From assembly GCA_947176505.1 (NCBI GenBank), contig CAMWQW010000012.1, positions 62,001 to 126,000 on the forward strand: a DNA stretch of 64,000 nucleotides, read 5' to 3'. The notes under the pieces were generated by a model. That model did not search any database and was not told the DNA's origin. It saw only the letters and a list, made by a program, of their open reading frames with translations. Source of the DNA: an uncultured Lachnospiraceae bacterium (lineage in GTDB: Bacteria; Bacillota; Clostridia; Lachnospirales; Lachnospiraceae). A program made the translations under genes and the position numbers. The stretch's first letter is position 1; each line of letters opens with the position of its first letter. This document shows, piece by piece, positions 36,504 to 46,326 of the stretch.

Positions 36504-37337
36504 TTACGATTTTTTGACATGTGTATGTGTGTACAGATGCTCCTCACAGTACTCATAGTTGCCATCGCACTTGGAACAGAATCTGAACTGCAAATTAGGA
36601 CTGTCCACTTCCGTCCTGCCGCAGATAGCACACTTGTGCTTTGTGATGCCCGTATTCCTGCGCACATCCCGTTTAAACTCCTGACGTCTGTGAATCTGCT
36701 TCGGATTCAAGTGCATCATGTTTCGCGATGTTAAGAAGAAAACAACGAAATTGAGCAGCGATGCCGCAATCACAAATTTACCGTCTACTCCTTTTTGGAA
36801 GAAGTCAAACAATACCATAACCGCATAGATGATTCCCAGCCACTTGACTTTAATCGGAATGATAAACATGAGCAACACCTGCACATCCGGAAATGTCGCC
36901 GCAAAAGCAAGGAAAATAGACATATTGATGTAATAAGTGCTGAAATAGAAAACCGCAATGCTGCCCGAATGAAATAAATACTGATATCCTAACAGTAAGA
37001 AGCTGCCTAAAACGGTAAATAGCATTCCTTGAAAAAGATACACATTGTAGCGGTAGGTGCCCCATGTTCTCTCCAGTGTCGTACCGATAGAACAATAAAA
37101 ATACAGCATAATCAGCGTAAAAAGTAAGTTGCCGCTCGGCGGCGGAACCATAACCCATGTAACCAGTCTCCATACCTGTCCGTGCAGAATCGCATACGGA
37201 TCAAGCATCAGATATGAGAGCAGCCCCCAGCTCGGATCTATCAGCTGCAGCAGATAGCCTACTGCATAACAGAGAATCAGTACAAATGACAGATTCTTAA
37301 CCGCATATTTACCAAATTTACGTTCAAAAGGACTCAT
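36504..37337 (-). CDS. Rhomboid-fold membrane protein with C-terminal zinc ribbon, catalytic residues lacking
   Basis: A 277-residue protein with about six membrane segments in residues 12-205. The topology and the WRLVTWVMVPP...LLFTLIMLYFYCSIGTTLERTWGTYRYNVYLF block match rhomboid TM1-TM3, but the catalytic GxSG serine is replaced (YYINMSIFLAFAATFPDV) and the HxxxN of TM2 is missing, so it is likely an inactive, Derlin/iRhom-like member. The cytosolic tail (about 222-277) has C-A-I-C, C-S-K-C and C-E-E-H pairs, a two-zinc ribbon. First of three genes with the sigma-like protein; AAGGAG ribosome site before ATG 37337. Confidence 0.72.
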   Translation of the reverse strand: MSPFERKFGKYAVKNLSFVLILCYAVGYLLQLIDPSWGLLSYLMLDPYAILHGQVWRLVTWVMVPPPSGNLLFTLIMLYFYCSIGTTLERTWGTYRYNVYLFQGMLFTVLGSFLLLGYQYLFHSGSIAVFYFSTYYINMSIFLAFAATFPDVQVLLMFIIPIKVKWLGIIYAVMVLFDFFQKGVDGKFVIAASLLNFVVFFLTSRNMMHLNPKQIHRRQEFKRDVRRNTGITKHKCAICGRTEVDSPNLQFRFCSKCDGNYEYCEEHLYTHTHVKKS

Positions 37338-37389
37338 TTCGCATTCTCCTTATTAACTACAATGTATTTTCAAGTACAAAACTGAATAC

Positions 37390-37418
37390 ATTTTAACATT
37401 CCTTTTTTTAAAAGTAAA
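37390..37418 (-). promoter_or_regulatory. Candidate promoter of the rhomboid-like/sigma-like operon
   Basis: Minus strand: -35 TTTACT (37413-37418), 17-base spacer, -10 TAAAAT (37390-37395). An inverted repeat AATGTATT...AATACATT lies between it and the ATG and could be an operator. Confidence 0.45.
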
Positions 37419-37502
37419 CGCTGCTGTTTTCAAAAATGCAGATGTCATAAAAATTTAATAAATACATTTTAAAATCTTAACATATTACCAACAATTAGCC
37501 GA

Positions 37503-37531
37503 TTGCTTTTTGCAAAAGCGTGTCGTATAAT
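37503..37531 (+). promoter_or_regulatory. Promoter of the large activase-like gene
   Basis: -35 TTGCTT (37503-37508), 17-base spacer, -10 TATAAT (37526-37531), 55 bases before ATG 37586, which has AAGGAGTGA upstream. Confidence 0.75.
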
Positions 37532-37585
37532 GACATGGTCTGTCAGTATAACATATTAATAAGAAGATAAGGAGTGATATAAGAA

Positions 37586-40500
37586 ATGAGTCAAATGCAA
37601 TATACCCTCGGTATTGACATAGGTTCCACTACCGTAAAGATCGCTATCCTCGATCAAAAGCAGCAAATACTCTTTTCCGACTATCAAAGACACTTTGCAA
37701 ACATAAGAGAAACTCTTTCCGGCTTGTTACAGAAAGCTTATGACAAACTCGGAAATATAACCGTACATCCGATGATCACCGGCTCCGGCGGTCTGACGTT
37801 AGCTAACCACCTACAAGTCCCCTTTGTGCAGGAAGTTATCGCAGTCTCCACATCCTTGCAGACGTTTGCCCCGGATACCGATGTGGCAATCGAACTGGGC
37901 GGTGAAGATGCGAAAATCATATATTTTGAGGGCGGTAACGTAGAACAGCGTATGAACGGTATCTGCGCCGGCGGTACAGGTTCATTTATCGACCAGATGG
38001 CTTCCCTGCTGCAGACTGATGCATCAGGGCTTAATGAGTATGCCAAAAATTATCACTCGCTATACACGATTGCGGCAAGATGCGGCGTATTCGCCAAATC
38101 CGACATTCAGCCGCTTATCAATGAAGGCGCGACTAAGGAAGACTTATCTGCTTCCATTTTCCAAGCAGTGGTTAATCAGACCATCAGCGGGCTCGCATGC
38201 GGTAAACCAATCCGGGGACACGTGGCATTTCTCGGCGGACCGCTGCACTTTCTGTCCGAACTTAAACAGTCTTTTATCCGCACCTTGAAATTAGACGATG
38301 AGCATATTATTGACACGGACAGCTCCCATCTGTTCGCGGCAATCGGCTCTGCATTGAACGCCAAAGAGGATACCTGTTTTACGATGGAAGAAATGGTAGG
38401 AAAACTTTCCTCCGACATCAAGATGGAATTTGAAGTGGAACGTATGGAGCCTCTCTTTGCCTCCCAAGAAGAATATGACAATTTCTGTACAAGACACGGC
38501 GCACATCATGTGACAACTGCAGATTTAGCTTCCTATCAAGGCAAATGTTTCCTAGGAATAGACGCCGGCTCTACCACCACCAAAGTGGCGCTTGTAGGTG
38601 AGGATGGTTCCCTGCTCTATTCATTTTACAGCAGTAATGACGGCAGTCCGTTAAAAACAGCAATCCGTTCTTTAAAGGAGATTCATTCACTTCTCCCGAA
38701 GGGTGCAAAAATTGTCCGTTCCTGCTCTACCGGCTACGGCGAAGCATTGATGAAAGCCGCCTTTTTATTGGATGACGGTGAAGTGGAAACCGTGGCGCAT
38801 TACTACGCGGCTGCCTTTTTCGATCCGCAGGTTGACTGCATTCTGGATATCGGCGGTCAGGACATGAAATGCATCAAGATTAAGAATCAGACCGTGGACA
38901 GCGTGCAGCTCAATGAAGCATGTTCTTCCGGGTGTGGTTCCTTCATTGAAACTTTTGCCAAATCCCTAAACTATAGTGTGGAAAATTTTGCCAAGGCAGC
39001 TCTCTTTGCCGAGCATCCAATCGACCTCGGCACCCGTTGCACCGTATTTATGAATTCCAAGGTAAAGCAGGCGCAGAAAGAAGGGGCTTCCGTCTCCGAT
39101 ATCTCCGCCGGACTTGCCTATTCTGTTATAAAAAATGCGTTGTTTAAAGTCATCAAAGTGTCCGATGCGTCGGAACTGGGCAAGAACATCGTCGTACAGG
39201 GCGGTACTTTCTACAATGATGCCGTACTTCGCAGTTTCGAGAAAATTGCCGACTGCCATGCAATCAGACCGGATATTGCCGGTATTATGGGCGCATTCGG
39301 CGCTGCGCTTATTGCCAGAGAACACTATGCCGAAGGTTACCAGACCTCCATGCTGACGATCGATCAGATTACCAATCTGCAATTCGAGACAAGCATGGCA
39401 AAATGTAAAGGCTGTACCAATAACTGCCGTCTCACCATCAACAAATTTACGGGAGGACGCCAATATATTTCCGGAAACCGTTGCGAACGCGGACTCGGCA
39501 AGACCAAAAATGAGAACAACATTCCCAATCTATATGACTATAAATTAAAAAGGCTCTTCTCCTATGAACCGTTATCCGCCGATCAGGCGCCGCGCGGCAC
39601 GGTAGGCATCCCAAGAGTTTTGAATATGTACGAAAACTATCCGTTCTGGTTTACATTTTTTACCAGACTCGGATATCGTGTTGTGCTCTCCCCAAATTCT
39701 AACCGTAAGATTTACGAACTTGGTATCGAGTCTATTCCGAGCGAATCGGAATGCTACCCGGCAAAGCTTGCCCACGGACATGTAGCATGGCTGATCAACC
39801 AAAAAGTGGATTTCATTTTCTATCCTGCACTGTTTTATGAGCGGGACGAGTTTCACGAAGCCAACAATCACTACAACTGCCCTATCGTCACTTCCTACTC
39901 TGAGAATATTAAGAATAACGTGGAAGAAATCGGCAGGGGTGAAGTAATATTCCGTAATCCGTTTATGGCATTCAGCAGTTTACAGACAGTCACTTCCGCC
40001 CTCACGAAGGAATTTATGGAACTGCCCGTCACAGAAGTAATCGACGCTGCCAAAGCTGCTTGGGACGAACAGGCATCTGCACGTCAGGACATGCGTGACA
40101 AAGGCGAGGAAGTCCTTCGTTTTATGGAAGAAAAGCACATACGAGGAATTGTTCTCGCCGGAAGACCTTATCACATTGATCCCGAAATCAACCACGGCAT
40201 TCCGGAGCTTATCAATTCCTACAACATTGCGGTACTGACAGAAGATTCTGTCTCTCATCTCGCAGAACCGGAGCGTCCGCTCATTGTATCCGACCAGTGG
40301 ATGTATCATTCGAGGCTGTATGCCGCCGCGAGCTATGTAAAAACGCGGGACGATTTGGATTTGATCCAGCTTAACTCTTTTGGCTGCGGTCTGGACGCCG
40401 TGACGACAGATCAGGTAAACGACATTCTCTCCGGCTCAGATAAGATATACACATGTCTGAAAATTGATGAAGTTAACAATTTAGGAGCTGCCAGAATACG

Positions 40501-41830
40501 AATCCGCTCACTGCTCTCCGCCATCAAGGTTCGGGAACAGAAGAATAAGCAGCGCGTTATTCGCTCCAGCGCCATCAGTAAAGTGGCATTTACTGAAGAA
40601 ATGCGCAAAGAATACACAATACTCTGCCCGCAGATGTCTCCGATTCATTTTGAGATTATGCAGGCTGGATTTGAAGCATGCGGATATCATTTTGAAGTAC
40701 TCGGCAACGACAATAAGCATGCCGTAGACGTAGGTTTGAAATACGTCAATAATGACGCCTGTTATCCTTCTTTGATGGTGGTCGGTCAGATTATGGATAC
40801 CCTTCTTTCGGGCAAATACGACCTGAATAAAGTAGCCATCATTATGACCCAGACCGGCGGCGGCTGTCGTGCAACCAACTATGTAGGATTTATCAGACGT
40901 GCGCTGGAAAAAGCCGATATGCCGCAGATTCCTGTAATTTCACTGAACCTTGCCGGCATAGAGAGTAATCCCGGATTCCACTTGAATGCGGAACTTCTCA
41001 TGCGTGCCGCATACAGCGCCGTTTTCGGAGATATCTTCATGCGATGTGTTTACCGTATGCGCCCCTATGAAATCACGCCCGGCTCCGCAGATGCACTTCA
41101 TGCGAAATGGGCAGATAGATGTCGGGCATTTGTATCTCAAAAACACATGAATTATTTTACTTTCCGCAAGATGTGCAGACAGATTATCCGAGAATTTGAT
41201 GCGCTTCCGATTGATGAAGATATGCGCAAACCCAAAGTCGGCATTGTAGGTGAAATTCTTGTTAAATTTGCCCCGGCAGCCAACAATCATCTGGTAGAGC
41301 TGTTAGAATCGGAAGGCGCAGAAGCGGTTGTGCCGGACCTGTTAGACTTTATGCTCTACTGCTTCTACAACCAGATTTATAAAGCAGACTATCTCGGCAC
41401 ATCCCGTAAAGCCGCTTTATTTTCCAGAGCAGGTATATGGGCGCTTGAAGAAATGCGAAACGCCGCTGCCAAAGAGTTTGCAAGGAGTAAACATTTCACT
41501 CCTCCGGTCAGCATCTACAAGATTGTGGATTATGCAAAGCCTATCGTCAATATCGGTAATCAGACCGGAGAAGGATGGTTTTTGACCGGAGAGATGGTTG
41601 AGCTAATCCACAGCGGTGTAAACAACATCGTCTGTACACAGCCTTTCGGTTGCCTCCCTAACCATGTTGTCGGCAAGGGCGTCATCAAGGAGCTGCGCAA
41701 ACGGTTCCCGTCTTCCAACATCGTGGCTATCGACTATGATCCGGGTGCCAGCGAGGTTAACCAGCTCAATCGAATTAAGCTGATGCTGTCAACCGCGCAC
41801 AAAAACATCAATAAATCACTTCATGAATAA
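37586..41830 (+). CDS. Giant 2-hydroxyacyl-CoA dehydratase activase-type protein (two BcrA/BadF ATPase domains, DUF2229, HgdB-like C-terminus)
   Basis: A 1414-residue cytosolic protein. Residues about 5-265 and 322-585 are two ASKHA ATPase domains of the BadF/BadG/BcrA/BcrD family ([32 protein letters not shown]). Each carries a cluster cysteine ([28 protein letters not shown]), as in [4Fe-4S] archerases that pump electrons into dehydratases. C-K-G-C-T-N-N-C (about 612) opens a DUF2229 region, and the end has further cysteines in a HgdB-like fold. Proteins of this size are common in clostridia without a dehydratase nearby, and their substrate is unknown. Single-gene unit with own promoter and terminator. 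Confidence 0.88.
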   Translation: MSQMQYTLGIDIGSTTVKIAILDQKQQILFSDYQRHFANIRETLSGLLQKAYDKLGNITVHPMITGSGGLTLANHLQVPFVQEVIAVSTSLQTFAPDTDVAIELGGEDAKIIYFEGGNVEQRMNGICAGGTGSFIDQMASLLQTDASGLNEYAKNYHSLYTIAARCGVFAKSDIQPLINEGATKEDLSASIFQAVVNQTISGLACGKPIRGHVAFLGGPLHFLSELKQSFIRTLKLDDEHIIDTDSSHLFAAIGSALNAKEDTCFTMEEMVGKLSSDIKMEFEVERMEPLFASQEEYDNFCTRHGAHHVTTADLASYQGKCFLGIDAGSTTTKVALVGEDGSLLYSFYSSNDGSPLKTAIRSLKEIHSLLPKGAKIVRSCSTGYGEALMKAAFLLDDGEVETVAHYYAAAFFDPQVDCILDIGGQDMKCIKIKNQTVDSVQLNEACSSGCGSFIETFAKSLNYSVENFAKAALFAEHPIDLGTRCTVFMNSKVKQAQKEGASVSDISAGLAYSVIKNALFKVIKVSDASELGKNIVVQGGTFYNDAVLRSFEKIADCHAIRPDIAGIMGAFGAALIAREHYAEGYQTSMLTIDQITNLQFETSMAKCKGCTNNCRLTINKFTGGRQYISGNRCERGLGKTKNENNIPNLYDYKLKRLFSYEPLSADQAPRGTVGIPRVLNMYENYPFWFTFFTRLGYRVVLSPNSNRKIYELGIESIPSESECYPAKLAHGHVAWLINQKVDFIFYPALFYERDEFHEANNHYNCPIVTSYSENIKNNVEEIGRGEVIFRNPFMAFSSLQTVTSALTKEFMELPVTEVIDAAKAAWDEQASARQDMRDKGEEVLRFMEEKHIRGIVLAGRPYHIDPEINHGIPELINSYNIAVLTEDSVSHLAEPERPLIVSDQWMYHSRLYAAASYVKTRDDLDLIQLNSFGCGLDAVTTDQVNDILSGSDKIYTCLKIDEVNNLGAARIRIRSLLSAIKVREQKNKQRVIRSSAISKVAFTEEMRKEYTILCPQMSPIHFEIMQAGFEACGYHFEVLGNDNKHAVDVGLKYVNNDACYPSLMVVGQIMDTLLSGKYDLNKVAIIMTQTGGGCRATNYVGFIRRALEKADMPQIPVISLNLAGIESNPGFHLNAELLMRAAYSAVFGDIFMRCVYRMRPYEITPGSADALHAKWADRCRAFVSQKHMNYFTFRKMCRQIIREFDALPIDEDMRKPKVGIVGEILVKFAPAANNHLVELLESEGAEAVVPDLLDFMLYCFYNQIYKADYLGTSRKAALFSRAGIWALEEMRNAAAKEFARSKHFTPPVSIYKIVDYAKPIVNIGNQTGEGWFLTGEMVELIHSGVNNIVCTQPFGCLPNHVVGKGVIKELRKRFPSSNIVAIDYDPGASEVNQLNRIKLMLSTAHKNINKSLHE

Positions 41831-41837
41831 TAACGAT

Positions 41838-41871
41838 GAAAGCAGATGTGGGAAATCCTACATCTGCTTTC
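41838..41871. terminator. Bidirectional terminator after the activase-like gene
   Basis: 16-bp arms (41838-41853 and 41856-41871, one G-U pair) with a 2-base centre, 7 bases past the large gene's stop. The stop and last two or so codons of the small gene at 41858 (minus strand) lie inside the hairpin, so both transcripts share it. Confidence 0.82.
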
Positions 41872-42031
41872 TTACAATCAAATATTCATTATCCAGTTGG
41901 TAAAAAGGACAAGCAAAGTTACCTCCGCTTAAGAAACGCCCTGTGTCATCTTCGTCCATATCCACCATGCACACATAACATTCGTAGTCCTCATCATACT
42001 GATAGTTACTACATGTATCACAATTAGTCAT
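41858..42031 (-). CDS. DUF6472-like small cysteine protein
   Basis: A 57-residue protein starting MTNCDTCSNYQYDEDYECYVC and ending YQLDNEYLIVRKQM. C-x2-C, C-x2-C and a single C in NFACPFYQLD suggest a zinc site. It closely resembles a small protein family (DUF6472) found across Lachnospiraceae, function unknown. ATG 42031 is preceded by GAGGCGGG; the frame stays open 38 codons upstream but that part is basic and unlike the family. It follows the gene at 42057 by 25 bases. Confidence 0.75.
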   Translation of the reverse strand: MTNCDTCSNYQYDEDYECYVCMVDMDEDDTGRFLSGGNFACPFYQLDNEYLIVRKQM

Positions 42032-42056
42032 CGTTTCTGCCCGCCTCGTCCTCCGA

Positions 42057-42347
42057 TCAATAAAATGTCTTCTCCACCTTACGGTTGATAAATTTGATTT
42101 TACCCTTAATCTCTTCTTCCAGTTCATGAACCGCTTCGTCGGCAATCTCTTTCTGTAACTGGTTCACACAAAATATACACGTTCCAAATTTGTCATTGGA
42201 AAACAACTTCGGTTTTTCCCATTTCACAAAATAGGACACCCTATTCTTCAGAAGTGTTTTCTCAATTTTCTCTTTCGTTGCAAGATCAGTTACCTGACAC
42301 CATTCTACCTCGTTATGTACTTTTACTTTCTGATATGCTGTTTCCAT
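42057..42347 (-). CDS. Small protein of unknown function
   Basis: A 96-residue protein (METAYQKVKVHNEVEWCQVTD...) with a C-x2-C pair in FGTCIFCVNQLQ and many Lys/Glu. No family recognised. GAGGGGG lies about 8 bases before ATG 42347. It is probably transcribed with the DUF6472-like gene, and both are small, charged and contain paired cysteines. Confidence 0.6.
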   Translation of the reverse strand: METAYQKVKVHNEVEWCQVTDLATKEKIEKTLLKNRVSYFVKWEKPKLFSNDKFGTCIFCVNQLQKEIADEAVHELEEEIKGKIKFINRKVEKTFY

Positions 42348-42468
42348 ACCACGAACCCCCTCTTTATGCCCGTAAATACTTAGCAATCCAATTATAACTT
42401 ATTTTGACTAAATGTGCAATTGTTGCAAGCCAGCTTTTTTTATGTTAATCTATATTGTAATTGGTCAG

Positions 42469-42501
42469 CGCGCCTGTCACTAACAAAGTCACTTCGGCGC
42501 G
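42469..42501 (+). promoter_or_regulatory. GC-rich hairpin in the metA leader
   Basis: CGCGCC (42469-42474) pairs with GGCGCG (42496-42501) around a 21-base loop, 20 bases before the metA ATG and close to its ribosome site (TTGAGG). The rest of the leader is AT-rich. It does not match a SAM (S-box) riboswitch that I can recognise; it may affect ribosome access. Confidence 0.35.
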
Positions 42502-42520
42502 GGAAAGTTGAGGAACTATT

Positions 42521-43435
42521 ATGCCTATAAAAATAGCGGATTCATTACCTGCAACCACTATTCTAGAAAATGAAAATATATTTGTTATGACACAGTATCG
42601 GGCGATTCATCAGGATATCCGTCCTCTTAACGTACTCATCCTTAATCTGATGCCCACTAAAATCGTGACCGAAACACAGCTGCTTCGCAAGCTATCCAAC
42701 ACTCCTCTGCAGGTTAATGTGGAATTTCTGCAGACTGCCAGCTATACGCCGCAGCATACGGATTCCAACCATCTGGAATCCTTCTATACCACTTTCGATC
42801 AAGTGAAAGACCGCAAATACGATGGTATGATTATCACCGGCGCACCTTTGGACTATGTGAAGTTCGAAGATGTCACATACTGGAAAGAACTGTGCACGAT
42901 TATGGACTGGGGCAAAACCCATGTACACTGTACACTGCACCTGTGCTGGGGTGCATACGCCGGTCTCTACTATCTGTACGGTTTGGACCGTTATGACATG
43001 GACTCGAAGTTATCGGGTGTCTACGCACATAAAATTATAAAGAAAAATTCTCCCCTTTTCCGCGGGTTTGACGATATCTTCTATGCTCCGCAGTCCCGCG
43101 CAATGGGAATCTCGGCAGAAAAAATCGCATCCGTACCGGAACTGGAATTAATGGCTGTCTCCGACGAAGCCGGCGTTACCATTGTGAAAACCACGGACAG
43201 CCGCCATTTCTTTATCACATGTCATCCGGAATACGACTCGGATACACTGGCTCTGGAATATTTCAGGGATTTAGACAAAGGTATGAATCCTACCATACCC
43301 GTTAATTATTTCCCTGACGACAATCCGGAAAACCCGCCTGTCGTCAACTGGCGTTCAACCGGTCAGCTTCTATATTCCAACTGGCTGAATTTCTATGTTT
43401 ATCAGACAACGCCCTACGATCTACGGAATATTTAA
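42521..43435 (+). CDS. metA: Homoserine O-acyltransferase MetA
   Basis: Activates homoserine for methionine synthesis. The 304-residue protein is a typical MetA: MPIKIADSLPA start, catalytic Cys142 (HLCWGAYAGLYYLYG), His235 and Glu237 (CHPEYDSD), at exactly the family positions. The residue that sets acyl-donor choice, position 111 (after TGAPL), is Asp here. In characterised enzymes Gly111 goes with succinyl-CoA and Glu111 with acetyl-CoA, so acetyl is more likely but not certain. The gene faces ligA across a shared terminator. Confidence 0.95.
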   Translation: MPIKIADSLPATTILENENIFVMTQYRAIHQDIRPLNVLILNLMPTKIVTETQLLRKLSNTPLQVNVEFLQTASYTPQHTDSNHLESFYTTFDQVKDRKYDGMIITGAPLDYVKFEDVTYWKELCTIMDWGKTHVHCTLHLCWGAYAGLYYLYGLDRYDMDSKLSGVYAHKIIKKNSPLFRGFDDIFYAPQSRAMGISAEKIASVPELELMAVSDEAGVTIVKTTDSRHFFITCHPEYDSDTLALEYFRDLDKGMNPTIPVNYFPDDNPENPPVVNWRSTGQLLYSNWLNFYVYQTTPYDLRNI

Positions 43436-43460
43436 TATTCTCTGCTGCAAATCATTCCGG

Positions 43461-43518
43461 ATACAGGTGTTAAAAGCTTTCGCCGCAAATGGCTCCGGGA
43501 ATCTTTTAATACCTGTAT
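43461..43518. terminator. Shared terminator of metA and ligA
   Basis: 16-bp arms (43461-43476 and 43503-43518, one G-U pair) with a 26-base loop, between convergent genes. ATTGTATCTTATAA follows on the plus side. Confidence 0.75.
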
Positions 43519-43524
43519 TGTATC

Positions 43525-45483
43525 TTATAAATATTCCTCCATAAACTCTCTTTCCGATATAATCCGGATTCCCAATTCTTTTGCTTTTTTGTTCTTAGAT
43601 GACTGTGATGTGGTATCATTATTAATCAGACAGGTCGTCTTACCTGTGACACTGCCTGTTACTTTGCCGCCTCTTGCCTCTATCTCATCTTTCAATGCAT
43701 TCCTATTCTCATAATGCTCCAGACTTCCCGTGATTACAAAGCTCATGCCGACAAGCGTCTGCATACCCTCATCTACCTTCTCCTGCGCGATATGCACTTC
43801 ACGAAGCAAATGATCTAACTGCTCCATCCGCTCTGTATCGTGAAAGTAGTCATAAATTCCTGTAGCAATCACCTCTCCGACTCCGTCTATATCACCTAAT
43901 TCCTCTACCGTCGCCTTCCGCAGCTCCTCCAGCGAAAACTGAAAATATCTGCACAGGAGTTTGGCATTCGCCACACCTACATTCTCGATTCCCAACCCAT
44001 AAATAATTCTTGGAAGCGTCGTATTTCTGGCTGTTTCTATACTGTCCATAAGATTACCGTAGGACTTCTCCCCGAACCCCTCCATCTGCGTAATCTCCTG
44101 CTCATAACGGTCCAGCCGAAAAACATCTGCATACTCATGCAGAAATCCTCTTGCAAGAAATTTCTCTAACGTGGATTCCGATAATCCGTCTACATTCATG
44201 GCATCTCTGCTCACAAACAAGGTAAATGCTTTAATCTTCTTGGCACCGCAATCCGGATTACCGCAATATAGAGACTGCACGTCATTCATCTGCCTGATCT
44301 GTGTCGGCTGTCCGCATACCGGACACCTCGCCGGAATCTCCAAGCTGTCACTCTGCGTCAAATTCTCGGCTATCTGCGGGATAATCATATTCGCTTTATA
44401 AACCGTAATGCGGTCCCCGATTCCCAGCTTAAGTCCACGAACGATACTGATATTGTGAACAGAGGCACGGCTGACGGTGGTGCCTTCCAGTTCTACCGGC
44501 TCGAAAATCGCCACCGGATTAATCAAGCCCGTCCGGCTGGCGCTCCACTCTATTTCGCGAAGTGTAGTCTCGCGAAGTTCATCCGCCCACTTAAAAGCAA
44601 TGGCATCTCTGGGAAATTTGGCAGTCCGCCCAAGAGACTGTCCATAAGCAATATCCTCATAAATCAGCACAAGACCGTCTGACGGGATATCGTAACTTGG
44701 TATCTGATTCTCAAAATAAGTAATTTCATCCAAAATTGTGTCTGGATTCACCAGCTTACTTTCTACCACATCAAACCCTTGCTGTGCGAGAAAAGCAAAC
44801 TGTTCCGCACGAGAATTATGAAATTCCTCACCCTCTGCCCTAACAAGACTAAATGCGTAAAACTGAACGTTCCGTGCTGCCGTAACCTCATTGTTAAGCT
44901 GTCTCACGGAACCACTGCATAGATTCCTCGGATTCTTGTATTTCGCTTCTGTCTCTTCAATACGACTGTTAATTTTCTCAAACTCACTATAGGTAATTAC
45001 CGCCTCACCCCGCAGAGTCAATTCACCTTGAAAAGGAATGGACAGCGGAACATTCCGAAACACCTTGGCATTATTGGTGACAACCTCACCTACTTCCCCA
45101 TTACCTCTGGTGACAGCCTTCACAAGCCTGCCCTCAGAATATGTCAGAACGATGGTCAGCCCATCCAGTTTCCAAGACAGCAACGCTTCTTTGCCGTTCA
45201 ACCATTCCCTAAGCTCCTCCCTGCTTTTTGTTTTCGCAAGCGATAGCATCGGTTGATTATGTCTTTCTTTTGGAAGCTCTTCTACTGCTTCATATCCGAC
45301 ATGCATCGTAGGACTATTGGCAATAATAACGCCCGTTTCTTTTTCTAATTGCATTAATTCATCATACAGGCGATCATATTCAAAGTTGCTCATGATCTCC
45401 GTATCCTGTGCATAATATGCCTCGGAAGCTCTGTTCAAAACAGAAACCAGTTCCTTCATTCGACTCATTGTTTGATCATTCAC
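43525..45483 (-). CDS. ligA: NAD+-dependent DNA ligase
   Basis: Seals nicks with NAD+. The 652-residue protein has domain Ia, the nucleotidyltransferase core with active-site lysine in LLSWKLDGLTIVL, OB fold (SASRTGLINPVAIFEPVELEGTTVSRASVHN, in part), a four-Cys zinc finger (CPVCGQPTQ and CGNPDCG), HhH repeats and a C-terminal BRCT (about 575-652). Start is GTG 45483, immediately after the rluF stop; an in-frame ATG five codons on is an alternative. Normal length. Confidence 0.96.
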   Translation of the reverse strand: MNDQTMSRMKELVSVLNRASEAYYAQDTEIMSNFEYDRLYDELMQLEKETGVIIANSPTMHVGYEAVEELPKERHNQPMLSLAKTKSREELREWLNGKEALLSWKLDGLTIVLTYSEGRLVKAVTRGNGEVGEVVTNNAKVFRNVPLSIPFQGELTLRGEAVITYSEFEKINSRIEETEAKYKNPRNLCSGSVRQLNNEVTAARNVQFYAFSLVRAEGEEFHNSRAEQFAFLAQQGFDVVESKLVNPDTILDEITYFENQIPSYDIPSDGLVLIYEDIAYGQSLGRTAKFPRDAIAFKWADELRETTLREIEWSASRTGLINPVAIFEPVELEGTTVSRASVHNISIVRGLKLGIGDRITVYKANMIIPQIAENLTQSDSLEIPARCPVCGQPTQIRQMNDVQSLYCGNPDCGAKKIKAFTLFVSRDAMNVDGLSESTLEKFLARGFLHEYADVFRLDRYEQEITQMEGFGEKSYGNLMDSIETARNTTLPRIIYGLGIENVGVANAKLLCRYFQFSLEELRKATVEELGDIDGVGEVIATGIYDYFHDTERMEQLDHLLREVHIAQEKVDEGMQTLVGMSFVITGSLEHYENRNALKDEIEARGGKVTGSVTGKTTCLINNDTTSQSSKNKKAKELGIRIISEREFMEEYL

Positions 45484-46236
45484 TTAAGACGTACCTGCCA
45501 TTTCCTTGTTATTCCATTCCGCCATATTAAGCCCGCATTCACTGTACAGGCTCTTCACCTCATCTCCTGTCAGTTCCCGATACTCTCCGGGTTTTAAATC
45601 CCCAAGATTCACATTGATAACACACGTTCTTTTAAGTGAGAACACTTCATATCCCTGTGTTTTGCACATACGACGAATCTGCCTGTTCAACCCCTGTGTC
45701 AACACCATCCGTATTGTTTTGGGTCCGATCTGTTCTATCTGACACGGTCGGGTTGTAGTGTCCAGTTCTTCAAGATAGATTCCTTGACGCATATGCGACA
45801 ATGCTTCTTCTGTCCATTCTTTTGTAACCTTAACAATGTATTCTTTATCATGACGGTTGATACCACGCATCATAGCATCAATAAGCGTACCGTCATTAGT
45901 CATCAGAAGCAGTCCTTCCGAGTCTTTATCCAGTCTGCCCGCATAGGTAACGCGAATCGGATAATTCAGCTCCCGTGTCACAATCTTCTCTGCATGAACA
46001 TCCCGCTCCGTACAGACTACTCCTCTTGGTTTATAATACGCAAGTACTACTTTTTTATCACGTCCGGCAACTTTTTTTCCATGGACACGAATTTCATCTT
46101 GTACAGTCACTTTCATTCCCGGCACAGCTCTTATGCCCTCTACCGTGACAGCTCCCTGCTCGATCAATTTGTCTGCATCCCGTCTGGAGCAGACTCCACA
46201 GGATGCCAAATACTTATTCAGACGGATTTCTTCCAT
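45484..46236 (-). CDS. rluF: 23S rRNA pseudouridine synthase, RluF/RluB type
   Basis: A 250-residue enzyme with an N-terminal S4 RNA-binding domain (IRLNKYLASCGVCSRRDADKLIEQG) and the pseudouridine synthase domain with catalytic Asp in AGRLDKDSEGLLLMTNDG, followed by NRHDKEYIVKV, close to RluF. Later QGLNRQIRRMCKTQGYEV binds RNA. The exact target uridine cannot be given. ATG 46236 has a weak ribosome site. Its upstream region holds an extended -10 overlapped by the palindrome at 46308. Followed directly by ligA. Confidence 0.88.
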   Translation of the reverse strand: MEEIRLNKYLASCGVCSRRDADKLIEQGAVTVEGIRAVPGMKVTVQDEIRVHGKKVAGRDKKVVLAYYKPRGVVCTERDVHAEKIVTRELNYPIRVTYAGRLDKDSEGLLLMTNDGTLIDAMMRGINRHDKEYIVKVTKEWTEEALSHMRQGIYLEELDTTTRPCQIEQIGPKTIRMVLTQGLNRQIRRMCKTQGYEVFSLKRTCVINVNLGDLKPGEYRELTGDEVKSLYSECGLNMAEWNNKEMAGTS

Positions 46237-46301
46237 ATTCTTTTCCAATCTGTATCCCCCAATATACCTCAATTGCCACCTTATATACCGGCGTTACACT
46301 C

Positions 46302-46319
46302 ATATTATAACATATGTTA
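46302..46319. promoter_or_regulatory. Palindrome TAACATATGTTA overlapping the rluF promoter
   Basis: Second perfect copy of the 12-mer (46308-46319). On the minus strand the -10 of an extended promoter (TGT-TATAAT, 46302-46310) begins inside its right half, so a protein bound here would exclude polymerase. Confidence 0.5.
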
Positions 46320-46326
46320 CTTATCA

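Noticed and set aside
42387-42520. SAM riboswitch before metA
   Set aside because: The leader is about 130 bases, mostly AT-rich, with only one short GC stem; S-box helices and a terminator are absent.
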